The notes beneath the pieces are model-generated. The model was not told the DNA's origin. It searched no databases and worked only from the letters and a program-made list of their open reading frames with translations. 64,000 nucleotides of DNA, from the NCBI GenBank assembly GCA_963732905.1, contig CAVTBM010000008.1, positions 806,001 through 870,000 of the forward strand, written 5' to 3'. Each line of letters starts with the position of its first letter. The first letter of the stretch is position 1. Shown here in pieces: positions 25,294-32,836 of the stretch. The DNA is from DASQZK01 sp963732905 (GTDB lineage Bacteria; Bacteroidota; Bacteroidia; Bacteroidales; GCA-2748055). The position numbers were made by a program, and so were the translations under genes.

Positions 25294-26850
25294 CTATTCT
25301 GCGCCGATGTTGGCATCCTTATCAGGTGGCCTGCAGAACCATACCAGTTTCTGAACATCACTCAGATTTTCCGGAAGTGAATCCGCACCCGGATAGGTTT
25401 TCATGAAAATGCTGATCATCTTTTTCTGCATCTTTTTTATCCTTTTCTGGTACCCGGGTTTACCGGCAAGATTGGTAGTCTCACCAGGATCGGCCTCCAG
25501 GTTATACAGTTTGTGAAGAATGCCTGTTGGCCCATATCCTGTGGCATATCCCTGACCAAGATCCCTGGCCCCGGTGGTAAAAATATATTTCCATTTACCA
25601 TCTGTCACCATTGCTTTATTATCGACCAGAAATTCAGCGAAGACATAGTTATCGATCTCTTTTTTAGCATCGGTGATCAAAGGCCGCATACTTTTACCCT
25701 GTAAAACAGCGGGTTGGGGAATCTTGAGAAAATCGAGAATAGTGGGGACTACGTCAATAAACTGCACCAGGGCGGAATTCTTCTCGCCCTTTCCATAAAG
25801 TCCGCCGGAATAGAAGATCAGCGGCGCCTTGATGGCCGGATCCCACATGGTATGCTTCTCAAACCGTTTATGGTCACCCAGAAGATAGCCCTGGTCGCCC
25901 ATGTAAATGATGAGCGTATTATCATCCAGGCCCAGCCGGCTGATTTCATTGATGATCTGGCCGACATTTTCATCAAGATATTCGACGGAGGTGTAATACG
26001 AAGCAATAATGCCCTGTTTGTCTTTCTTTGTCAGATCTCTGAAAATTGCCGGGACAAAACGGTCATCCTCTGGACTTCCTTCCGGGACAGGCATATCCTC
26101 CGGATTATATTTGCCCCTGTATTCAACGGGGAAATTAAACGGTGAATGGGGCTCGTGAAAGCCAACCCACATCAGGAAGGAAGTATCCTTATTGGCACGC
26201 AGGAATTTAATCGCTTCTTTGGCATCCCATGCGGCCGAACCGTCCTCTGCCCATTCGGCTGTAGGCAGATAATCTGCATTAAGCCAAATTCTGGCCGGGT
26301 CCCTGAAAGGTCGCCAGGGTCCCAGTGTTTTGATGGAATCGGGAATGAGTGGCGGCGGATTCTGTTTCAGCCAAGCCTGCCTCTCCTTTTCATCAACCAT
26401 AATGTCAAAACCATGATGAGACGGGTTCTTATCCCTGTTGTTATTAAAATGGGTTTTACCAATGACACCGGTAACATAACCATGCTCTTTGAGAATTTCA
26501 GCCAGCGTCAGATTTCCTGAATCGGGAAAAGGAGTGGTAAGCAGCGTAACGCCGGTAGAATGAGGATACTTGCCGGTAAGGAGAGACTGCCTGGAAGCAC
26601 TGCAAACCGGAGCATTCGAATAGGCATCCGTAAAAATGGTGCTGCGGGATGCCAGCCGGTCAAGGTTGGGTGTCCTGACAATCGTGTTGCCATAACAGCC
26701 AAGTACGTCAGCAGAATGGTCATCCCCGATGAGGATGACAACGTTCCTGATCTTAATTTCCCGGGCTTTTTGAACCTGGCAGGAAGGCAGAAAACCGGCG
26801 GCAATTATTCCGGGTAAAAGAAAGCCTTTGATCAGATTATGTTTTGACAT
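25294..26850 (-). CDS. Formylglycine-type sulfatase, lipoprotein (CSASR motif)
   Basis: The 518-residue protein has a lipoprotein signal ending FLPSC (Cys24). VVILIGDDHSADVLGCYG supplies Asp43 and Asp44, and NAPVCSASRQSLLTGKYP holds Cys83 as the formylglycine precursor; the motif is C-S-A-S-R, with Ala in the position usually held by Pro, a tolerated variant. GKTHFN, GFHEPHSPF and YMGDQGYLLGDHKRFEKHT complete the site. It is distinct from the other sulfatase (601 residues) and is closer to the heparan/iduronate-type sulfatases in layout; the sulfated sugar is unknown. The ATG at 26850 is chosen because GGA lies 7 nt upstream; the ATG at 26856 has GGA almost touching it. It is divergent from the thioesterase/sensor pair. 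Confidence 0.92.
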   Translation of the reverse strand: MSKHNLIKGFLLPGIIAAGFLPSCQVQKAREIKIRNVVILIGDDHSADVLGCYGNTIVRTPNLDRLASRSTIFTDAYSNAPVCSASRQSLLTGKYPHSTGVTLLTTPFPDSGNLTLAEILKEHGYVTGVIGKTHFNNNRDKNPSHHGFDIMVDEKERQAWLKQNPPPLIPDSIKTLGPWRPFRDPARIWLNADYLPTAEWAEDGSAAWDAKEAIKFLRANKDTSFLMWVGFHEPHSPFNFPVEYRGKYNPEDMPVPEGSPEDDRFVPAIFRDLTKKDKQGIIASYYTSVEYLDENVGQIINEISRLGLDDNTLIIYMGDQGYLLGDHKRFEKHTMWDPAIKAPLIFYSGGLYGKGEKNSALVQFIDVVPTILDFLKIPQPAVLQGKSMRPLITDAKKEIDNYVFAEFLVDNKAMVTDGKWKYIFTTGARDLGQGYATGYGPTGILHKLYNLEADPGETTNLAGKPGYQKRIKKMQKKMISIFMKTYPGADSLPENLSDVQKLVWFCRPPDKDANIGAE

Positions 26851-27257
26851 GTTCATTTCCGTTGATTTACTGTTTATTAAAAACGTCAGCAGAGGGATGC
26901 CAGCCCTTTTCATTGCACTACAGTATTTTTACAAAGGCTAAAATTAGCATTGAAAATCATAAATACCCAATAAAGTGTCCAAAATTCCGCAGGCATGCCG
27001 GGATACACCCTTCATCCCAAACGAAGAGCATACAAGGATACACTTTTTGAGCCGCATACTCAAAGTAAAATATTTTAATTTTCACTATATCAGTTAATTA
27101 TAAATATTTTTTTTCTTGAATTGACTAATGTTGATACTGCTGCAATCACTGAAAAACGAAGTTGATAAGACAAGGACACGACGAAAATTTTGCGCTTTTT
27201 GACGAATGTCTCACAAGTAAAAATATTTTTCTATTTTTGAGAGCTGTTTAAAAAGAT
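26851..27257. other. Divergent intergenic region between sulfatase and thioesterase genes
   Basis: The 407-bp gap is AT-rich and non-coding. It must hold promoters for the leftward sulfatase and the rightward thioesterase/sensor pair. A TAnnTTTG match (Bacteroidota -7 element) occurs at 27232-27239. No terminator-like hairpin or repeat is evident. Confidence 0.5.
27232..27239 (+). promoter_or_regulatory. Possible -7 element TATTTTTG
   Basis: TATTTTTG fits the Bacteroidota -7 consensus TAnnTTTG exactly and lies 18 bp before the thioesterase ATG, which would give a very short leader. No TTTG/TTG at the expected 19-21 bp spacing is present, so confidence is low. Confidence 0.3.
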
Positions 27258-27665
27258 ATGGATTCCGAAAAAACATATACATCACGTTTCAGAATAACTG
27301 AGGACTTACTGGATAATTTCGGACACGTTAACAATGCCCGGTATCTCGATCTTTATGAGAATGCCCGCTGGGAAATACTGGATCAATATGGCATGGGAAG
27401 AGATATGTTAAAAGAAAGCCATAAGGGACCTATCATTCTGGAAGTTACGGTACGATTCAGCCGGGAGGTGGGTGCCGGGCAGGATATTACAATTGAAACC
27501 AAAAGCCGCAGAAAGGACGACCGGATCTTCTATTTCGACCAGACCATAAAAAACAGCCAGGGCAAGGTATGCAGCAAAGCGGTTTTCACTGCTGCTTTAT
27601 TCGACACGGAAAAGAGAAAAATGATAAGGGCAGATGAAAAATGGCTAGAAGCATTTGGATTTTAA
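27258..27665 (+). CDS. Acyl-CoA thioesterase, 4HBT hot-dog family
   Basis: The 135-residue cytosolic protein is a single hot-dog domain. LLDNFGHVNNARYLDLYENARWEIL carries the D-x-x-GHVNN-x-x-Y pattern of the 4-hydroxybenzoyl-CoA thioesterase/YbgC group, with the first Asp as the likely catalytic residue. VTVRFSREVGAGQDITIETK is the conserved central strand pair. It probably hydrolyses an acyl-CoA or acyl-ACP. Its last 25 bp overlap the start of the sensor gene, so the two are translated from one mRNA. Why a thioesterase should be coupled to a membrane sensor is not known; the sensor ligand or its control target might be acyl-related. Confidence 0.88.
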   Translation: MDSEKTYTSRFRITEDLLDNFGHVNNARYLDLYENARWEILDQYGMGRDMLKESHKGPIILEVTVRFSREVGAGQDITIETKSRRKDDRIFYFDQTIKNSQGKVCSKAVFTAALFDTEKRKMIRADEKWLEAFGF

Positions 27666-29518
27666 TCGCGAGTTTCCTGTATATATCCTTCTCCCCACCC
27701 GTGGTAGCTTCATCATCCTTTCCCGTGGATGAGTACCAGGAACATGGAGAGGCCGTGATCACAAGAAGCTTCATTCTTGAAGACACGACCGGAAAATATA
27801 CCATTGATCAGGTTAAAAACCTGCCCGACAACCGTTTCCTGCCTTTTCTTCAAAATGATTTCATCAGGAGGGATAAAATATACTGGATCAAAATCACCAT
27901 CCGGAACACCACCGATATCAATAAGGTCCTGTTCGAGATCAGGCCCAGGTTCAGAACTGCAGAATTATTTGAGCAGAGTACCCATGGTAAGATGATCCGG
28001 ATGAAAGCCGGCCTGGATACCCACTGGTCAAAATGGATCATCAATTATGATAACATAATCTTCCCCGTCAGGACAGGATCGGACAGTACATGGTACTACC
28101 TGAAGATCAGATCGGATTATGATACCGGATTCGGACTCATGCTGGTCAGGTATAACCAGTTTTTACGACGTGTGATCCCGGAGAATTTTAATGACGGGCT
28201 TTTTTTCGGAATCATAGCGATCGCTGCGGTGTTCAGCCTGATCTTTTTTTACCAGCTCAAAGAACGTACCTACCTTTTTTATTCGCTTTACGTACTGAGT
28301 TATGCATTATTCGCATCGGTCGACTGGGGATTAATCGTCAAGTACCTCACCTTTATCCCTCTGAAATGGCACAGGGATATCTATACCGTTCCCTTTGCCT
28401 TAATGACCATCTTTTTGCTTCTGTATGCCCGGGGACTCCTGGAGACCAGGAAAAAGGCACCGGCTTTCGATAAGATCATTGTCGCAGCCATTGCAATCCG
28501 GATCATTATCTATTTTACCGGTTCGCTTTTTAACATTTCTTCTCTCTATAGCCCCTCAATTGACAATATCCTGCTGTTTAGCGCCTTTATAGCCGGTGTC
28601 GTCAGGTACAGGAACGGCTATAAACCGGCAAGGTATTTTCTGATCGGATTGTCATTTCTTTATCTCGGACTGATCCTGCATTCATTAACCTCTGTTGGCT
28701 TTGTTTCCCCGGATACCCCTTCCTGGTTTTCCATGTACAAAACTGGAATCATTGAAATGCTTTTCTTCTCGGTGGCTCTCGCCGACAGGTTCAGAATCCT
28801 GAAACGTGAACAGGATCTGGCCCAGCACAACACCATCCTGTATCTCAGAGAAAACAGCGAGCTGCAGGATAAGATGATCAGGCAACTGAACGAGAATGAA
28901 ATCCTCAAGGATAATCTTAACCGGGAACTCGAGGAGAAAGTCAGGGAACGCACCGGTGATCTGGAGGAGGCCAACAATGTGATCATGGAAATCAACCGGT
29001 TCCTCGAAGAAAGCAACCGGAATCTTGCCGGCGAGGTAAAAAAAATATCCCTTAACCGGATCATGCAAAAAACCGTGACCTTCGACGAATTCAGGGAGAT
29101 TTATCCGGAAGAGGAAAGTTGCTACCGATTCCTTGAAAAACATAAGTGGTCGTCGGGCTTCATCTGTAAAAAATGCGGACATGAGAAATACAGCCCCGGC
29201 AATACCCCTTACTCAAGACGCTGTTCCAGGTGCAATTATATCGAAAGAATCACCTCCGGCACCATTTTCTCCCATACAAAATTCCCGATTACCAAGGCCT
29301 TTTATATGCTCTTCCTGGTCAATTCCGGTAAGAATATTACCATCGATCAGCTGGCTGAAATCCTTCATATGAGGAAACAAACGGTCTGGTATTTCCGCAA
29401 AAAACTGGAAACGGCCATGGAACATGCCCCAAAAAGGAAATCTTCACTCGACGAAGGCTGGAGCCGCTGGATCATCACCCCTGCAGACAAAAAAAAGGCA
29501 AAGAAATTTACTGCCTGA
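27641..29518 (+). CDS. 7TMR-DISM membrane sensor fused to IS1595-transposase-like zinc ribbon and HTH
   Basis: The 625-residue protein begins with a signal peptide (about 1-24), then a periplasmic 7TMR-DISMED2-like beta domain (about 30-175, containing DKIYWIKITIRNTTDINKV), seven membrane helices (about 184-382), and a long coiled coil (about 385-470). The C-terminal part is unexpected: FDEFREIYPEEESCYRFLEKHKW, then CKKC (Cys509, Cys512) and CSRC (Cys528, Cys531) in a zinc ribbon, ITSGTIFSHTKFPITKAFYM, and a helix-turn-helix ITIDQLAEILHMRKQTVWYF (566-585). This matches the N terminus of IS1595-type transposases in order and spacing, but the DDE nuclease domain is absent. The likely role is a membrane-tethered, ligand-controlled DNA-binding regulator. 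The start at 27641 lies inside the thioesterase gene (25-bp overlap). Confidence 0.85.
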   Translation: MARSIWILIASFLYISFSPPVVASSSFPVDEYQEHGEAVITRSFILEDTTGKYTIDQVKNLPDNRFLPFLQNDFIRRDKIYWIKITIRNTTDINKVLFEIRPRFRTAELFEQSTHGKMIRMKAGLDTHWSKWIINYDNIIFPVRTGSDSTWYYLKIRSDYDTGFGLMLVRYNQFLRRVIPENFNDGLFFGIIAIAAVFSLIFFYQLKERTYLFYSLYVLSYALFASVDWGLIVKYLTFIPLKWHRDIYTVPFALMTIFLLLYARGLLETRKKAPAFDKIIVAAIAIRIIIYFTGSLFNISSLYSPSIDNILLFSAFIAGVVRYRNGYKPARYFLIGLSFLYLGLILHSLTSVGFVSPDTPSWFSMYKTGIIEMLFFSVALADRFRILKREQDLAQHNTILYLRENSELQDKMIRQLNENEILKDNLNRELEEKVRERTGDLEEANNVIMEINRFLEESNRNLAGEVKKISLNRIMQKTVTFDEFREIYPEEESCYRFLEKHKWSSGFICKKCGHEKYSPGNTPYSRRCSRCNYIERITSGTIFSHTKFPITKAFYMLFLVNSGKNITIDQLAEILHMRKQTVWYFRKKLETAMEHAPKRKSSLDEGWSRWIITPADKKKAKKFTA

Positions 29519-29667
29519 CCCTTTAGTCATTAAGCGTAAATACCGGTACTGCCCATTCCTCGAAAAAGGTCGGTTCTTCAAGCCATTGGCTATCCTGATC
29601 ATTAGTCAACATACGTAATAATACTTATTTAATATATTGATTATCTGCATGTTATATGATTTTTTTC

Positions 29668-29698
29668 TTGCTTATTAGGATTATTTTATGTAACCTTG
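29668..29698 (+). promoter_or_regulatory. Bacteroidota-type promoter (TTG, 20 bp, TAACCTTG)
   Basis: TTG at 29668-29670 and TAACCTTG at 29691-29698 are separated by 20 bp, fitting the TTTG-N19-21-TAnnTTTG layout with one mismatch in each element. The downstream ATG of the Tat-type enzyme is at 29737, giving a leader of about 30 nt. The rest of the 218-bp gap 29519-29736 holds nothing recognisable. Confidence 0.45.
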
Positions 29699-29736
29699 TG
29701 TTGTCGAAATAATGTAAAGAATAATCGCATCTTTTC

Positions 29737-32316
29737 ATGGACAACAGAAGAGAATTTATTAAAAAGGCGGTCCTGTTTGGTGGTGTGCTTAGTACAACCT
29801 CTTTAAATAGTCAGGTTCTGGACGGGCTGAATCATTCGGCGGAAAATCCCGGGGACGGGGAAATTTTTAAATTCTCAGGTAACCCCACCGGAATGTACCG
29901 TCCTCTCGACCCTGTCTCATTGAAAGGATTACCTGAATGTTCCCTCGCTGTACTTGACGGTAGCGGCGTACCCTATATTAAAGCAGACGGTGTTAAGGAC
30001 AATTTCTCATTTATGGCAGGTGGAGCACTGGGCACGCATCTGATCATTCTCACCGATAAAAAAAACAGGTTCCTTGATTCCGGCGCTTTTCTCCTGGATG
30101 CAAAAACAGAAATTGAGGATGAAGATGGATTTTACAAAGCATTACTGGAGACTTTGTATTACTCTATGATCAAGGAATTCGGTGTTGTGGATACCGCCTG
30201 GATCGAAGGAAAATTTTACCGCTATTTCGTAAGTTGGCTGCGCGATCATGTTCATACCATGAAAGGTATGAAATATTTCTACCCGAAGCTCAAAAGCGCC
30301 ATTGACCTGTACGCGAACTACCAGCGGGAGGACGGCATGATCTGGGACAATATCACACCCCGTGACAAATTGCCCAACGATTGGGAACGGCGATTCAGTT
30401 ATGGCGACTTTATTAAGATCATTGATGATTCAAGATATGAACTCAAACGGATACCCGTCGAAAACGACGTTGAGTACCTCTTTCTTGAAGGGATCTATTA
30501 TACCTGGAAGGCGACAGGAGATCACGATTGGATGAAATCCATGCTTGACCGGGCTATCAAAGCCGTGAATTACAGCTTCTCGAGCCCTTACCGCTGGTCG
30601 GAAAAGTACAGGCTTCTCAAAAGAGGCTATACCATCGACACCTGGGATTTCCAGTCATCGTTCGATGTAGCCAGGAGTGGTGACCCCATGGTCATCAAAC
30701 TTGACAAGACTGAATTCGGCATCATGTACGGTGATAACACCGGCATGGCAGCAGGGCTCAAATATCTGTCCACGATGCTTGCATTTGCCGGGCGGAATGA
30801 GGAGGCTGAAAAGTACGACAGGATGTCGGATGAATTAATAGAAAGACTGAACAGCCTCTCGTGGAACGGTCAGTTTTTTACGCATCATGTACCTGAAAAT
30901 CCGTCAGTAAGGCGTGATTTCGGTGTCGACACCGACAGCCAGGTGTCCCTTTCCAATGCATACTCCATCAACCGGACTGCCACCCATGAGCAGGCTCAAG
31001 CCATCATCCGGACCTACCAAAGGATTCGGAAGGAAATGCCCGGCTCCTCCCCTGGTGAATGGTATACCATTTATCCACCCTTTGAAAGAGGCTTTGGCGA
31101 TCATAATGGCAAATGGGAATACATGAACGGAGGAGTCATTTCCATCGTTTCGGGTGAACTCGCTCACGGTGCCTTCGAACATGGTTTTGAGACTTATGGT
31201 GTCGATATTCTGAAACGCGTGAAACATCTCTCGGAGACTACCGGGGATTACCTGCACTGCACCTACAAAGGTGCCATGCCGGAAACACCGTCCAGATCTT
31301 TCACCACCCTCTCTCTGGAAAAAACAGCAAACACGGATACTTCGGGAAAAGGCAGCCGGGGAGTTCCCGGATGGACCGGTGAAGGGAATAATGACCTCCA
31401 TGAATTCCCCTCAGGGAGGAGAACCTTTGAAGATATTCCTTTCGACCTGGTTAATCCTGCCATCAATGACAGAAAAGCCTGTCTGGGTATCTCATGGGAT
31501 GACCATTATTCCCGTCAGGCTGTGCTCCCGGTTAACGCTTCGGCAAAATCAGTGTACCTCCTCCATACAATGGGCAGAGGCAGTATGCCCGCCGGCATGT
31601 TTACCCTCAATTATACAGATGGATCGCATCATGTTGTCTTTATACAGGGAGACCGTATCGGAAACTGGTGGTATCCCTCAGTACGTGAAAGTACAAGGGG
31701 GCCCGTTGATACCGTGGTAGGCTGGAGAGGAAAAAATGACGCATGTGCCAATGTCGGGGTATATCTTACCGGGATAGACAATCCTCATCCAAATAAGCCC
31801 ATCCGGGAAATCGGCTTTGAAGCTTTTGAGAACGGAACAAAGTGGATGATCCTCGGGGTTACCCTTTGTGATGCCCCGGTATTTTTCACACCCCCCGTGG
31901 TTTCTTACGGCATTCCCGACAACTGGGGATCGGCAGCCAATGTTTACGCGCTGCTTGAAGGCCTGGCCGGGATAAAAGATGAAGGAGTGGCTTACGACAA
32001 GGCTCTGATGGCCCCCCGCTGGGCTGCAGCAGGTATAAATAATGTCAGGGCTACCGTAAAATATGAAGCATCCGGAGGCTACCTCTCTTATGATTACCAT
32101 GCAGACCCGGATGGTAAAATGATCACTGTACTATTTACTTCTTCCGGCAACGAAACCAACTGCAAAATTCTTATACCTGATGCATTATCTGTCGTTTCAG
32201 TTAATGTTGATGATGCTCCACAGGATGTTAAAACAGAATCTATAGAAAACTCAGTGTACCTTCTCCTGAATACAAGCGGGAGAGGGGTGCGGAAAATAAA
32301 GGTCAATTTGAGGTAA
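29737..32316 (+). CDS. Tat-type exported six-hairpin glycosidase-like protein of unknown family
   Basis: The 859-residue protein begins MDNRREFIKKAVLFGGVLS, a twin-arginine signal (R-R-E-F-I-K). Residues about 130-520 have alternating helical repeats typical of an (alpha/alpha)6 barrel (VDTAWIEGKFYRYFVSWLRDHVH, YANYQREDGMIWDN, YTIDTWDFQSSFDVARSG, WEYMNGGVISIVSGELAHGAFEHG). A beta-sandwich region (about 560-720) and another beta tail follow. The general plan resembles GH78/GH127-type exported enzymes, but I see none of the known signatures, so I leave the family open. Candidate acids are Asp and Glu in WDNITPRD and WEYMNGG. It stands alone between its own promoter and a hairpin terminator at 32351. 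Confidence 0.65.
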   Translation: MDNRREFIKKAVLFGGVLSTTSLNSQVLDGLNHSAENPGDGEIFKFSGNPTGMYRPLDPVSLKGLPECSLAVLDGSGVPYIKADGVKDNFSFMAGGALGTHLIILTDKKNRFLDSGAFLLDAKTEIEDEDGFYKALLETLYYSMIKEFGVVDTAWIEGKFYRYFVSWLRDHVHTMKGMKYFYPKLKSAIDLYANYQREDGMIWDNITPRDKLPNDWERRFSYGDFIKIIDDSRYELKRIPVENDVEYLFLEGIYYTWKATGDHDWMKSMLDRAIKAVNYSFSSPYRWSEKYRLLKRGYTIDTWDFQSSFDVARSGDPMVIKLDKTEFGIMYGDNTGMAAGLKYLSTMLAFAGRNEEAEKYDRMSDELIERLNSLSWNGQFFTHHVPENPSVRRDFGVDTDSQVSLSNAYSINRTATHEQAQAIIRTYQRIRKEMPGSSPGEWYTIYPPFERGFGDHNGKWEYMNGGVISIVSGELAHGAFEHGFETYGVDILKRVKHLSETTGDYLHCTYKGAMPETPSRSFTTLSLEKTANTDTSGKGSRGVPGWTGEGNNDLHEFPSGRRTFEDIPFDLVNPAINDRKACLGISWDDHYSRQAVLPVNASAKSVYLLHTMGRGSMPAGMFTLNYTDGSHHVVFIQGDRIGNWWYPSVRESTRGPVDTVVGWRGKNDACANVGVYLTGIDNPHPNKPIREIGFEAFENGTKWMILGVTLCDAPVFFTPPVVSYGIPDNWGSAANVYALLEGLAGIKDEGVAYDKALMAPRWAAAGINNVRATVKYEASGGYLSYDYHADPDGKMITVLFTSSGNETNCKILIPDALSVVSVNVDDAPQDVKTESIENSVYLLLNTSGRGVRKIKVNLR

Positions 32317-32350
32317 TAATTATGAAAAGAGAGAGTTAATCAAGCAAATG

Positions 32351-32379
32351 ATGATTGCCGGAGCGTTACCGGCAATCAT
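32351..32379 (+). terminator. Hairpin terminator candidate after the Tat-type enzyme
   Basis: ATGATTGCCGG and CCGGCAATCAT form a perfect 11-bp stem with loop AGCGTTA. The following ATTTCCCTT is only weakly T-rich, but the position 35 bp after the stop codon favours a terminator. Confidence 0.6.
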
Positions 32380-32510
32380 ATTTCCCTTAAAATGATCCAT
32401 ACAATACGATGATTTAACAACCAAACTCAATTACCAAACAAACTTACATGAGGTTGTTATGAGTACCCGCCAATTACCTTACCCGGCAGGCGGGTCATAA
32501 GGATGATAAC

Positions 32511-32551
32511 TGTTGCAGGCATGCACGTCGCAATGACGGCATCCTGCAACA
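32511..32551. repeat. Long hairpin with CGTCGCAATGACG apex
   Basis: TGTTGCAGG-c-ATGC pairs with GCAT-CCTGCAACA (13 bp with one bulged C) and the loop contains CGTC/GACG, which extends the stem. The apex sequence GTCATTGCGACG resembles dispersed palindromic repeats common in environmental bacterial genomes. No T-run follows, so it is more likely a mobile palindrome than a terminator. Confidence 0.6.
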
Positions 32552-32661
32552 TATCACCCTTTGAGCCGGGAACGAACCCGGAGCCTTCCATCTGGCTGAT
32601 AACCCGTTAAAGATGGATAAATGAGCTTCTGAAAGATCATCAAAAAAGTTAGGCTGAAAAG

Positions 32662-32678
32662 TTTAGGGTTAACCTAAA
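32662..32678. promoter_or_regulatory. Operator-like palindrome TTTAGG-N5-CCTAAA
   Basis: A 6-bp inverted repeat with a GTTAA centre lies 158 bp upstream of the GH78 start. It could be a regulator site for the following operon or a weak hairpin; nothing links it to a particular protein. Confidence 0.25.
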
Positions 32679-32759
32679 AAAAGTGTATATTAACGGTGAA
32701 AAAAATTTACCTGCAGTCACCTGTTAATCATTCAGCAATGAAAATATTAATTTCAAGAA

Positions 32760-32786
32760 AACCTGATCAAATTCCCGGATCAGGTT
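32760..32786. other. 9-bp stem-loop upstream of the GH78 operon
   Basis: AACCTGATC and GATCAGGTT form a perfect 9-bp stem with a 9-nt loop (AAATTCCCG). The ATG of the GH78 gene is 50 bp downstream. No T-run follows. It may lie in the 5' leader of the operon. Confidence 0.4.
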
Positions 32787-32836
32787 GTTCCTGATTATTT
32801 GAGTTAACCGTCCCCTGCTAAACAAAATATATCCCG

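Larger units (their letters stand above)
32317..32836. other. 520-bp intergenic region rich in hairpins
   Basis: No gene is visible. The gap contains a candidate terminator (32351-32379), a 7-bp stem ACCCGCC/GGCGGGT (32465-32495), a long hairpin (32511-32551), a palindrome TTTAGG/CCTAAA (32662-32678) and a 9-bp stem (32760-32786), each listed or noted separately. It separates the Tat-type enzyme from the GH78-led operon. Confidence 0.6.

Noticed and set aside
28940..29518. An IS1595 insertion sequence at the end of the sensor gene
   Set aside because: There is no DDE nuclease domain, no inverted repeats and no target duplication, and the zinc ribbon and HTH are in frame with the sensor and end with a normal stop codon, so this is a protein domain rather than an inserted element.
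32560..32620. Second tRNA-like stem CCGGG/CCCGG on the minus strand
   Set aside because: The loop has six instead of seven bases and there is no cloverleaf; treated as one more hairpin of the gap.
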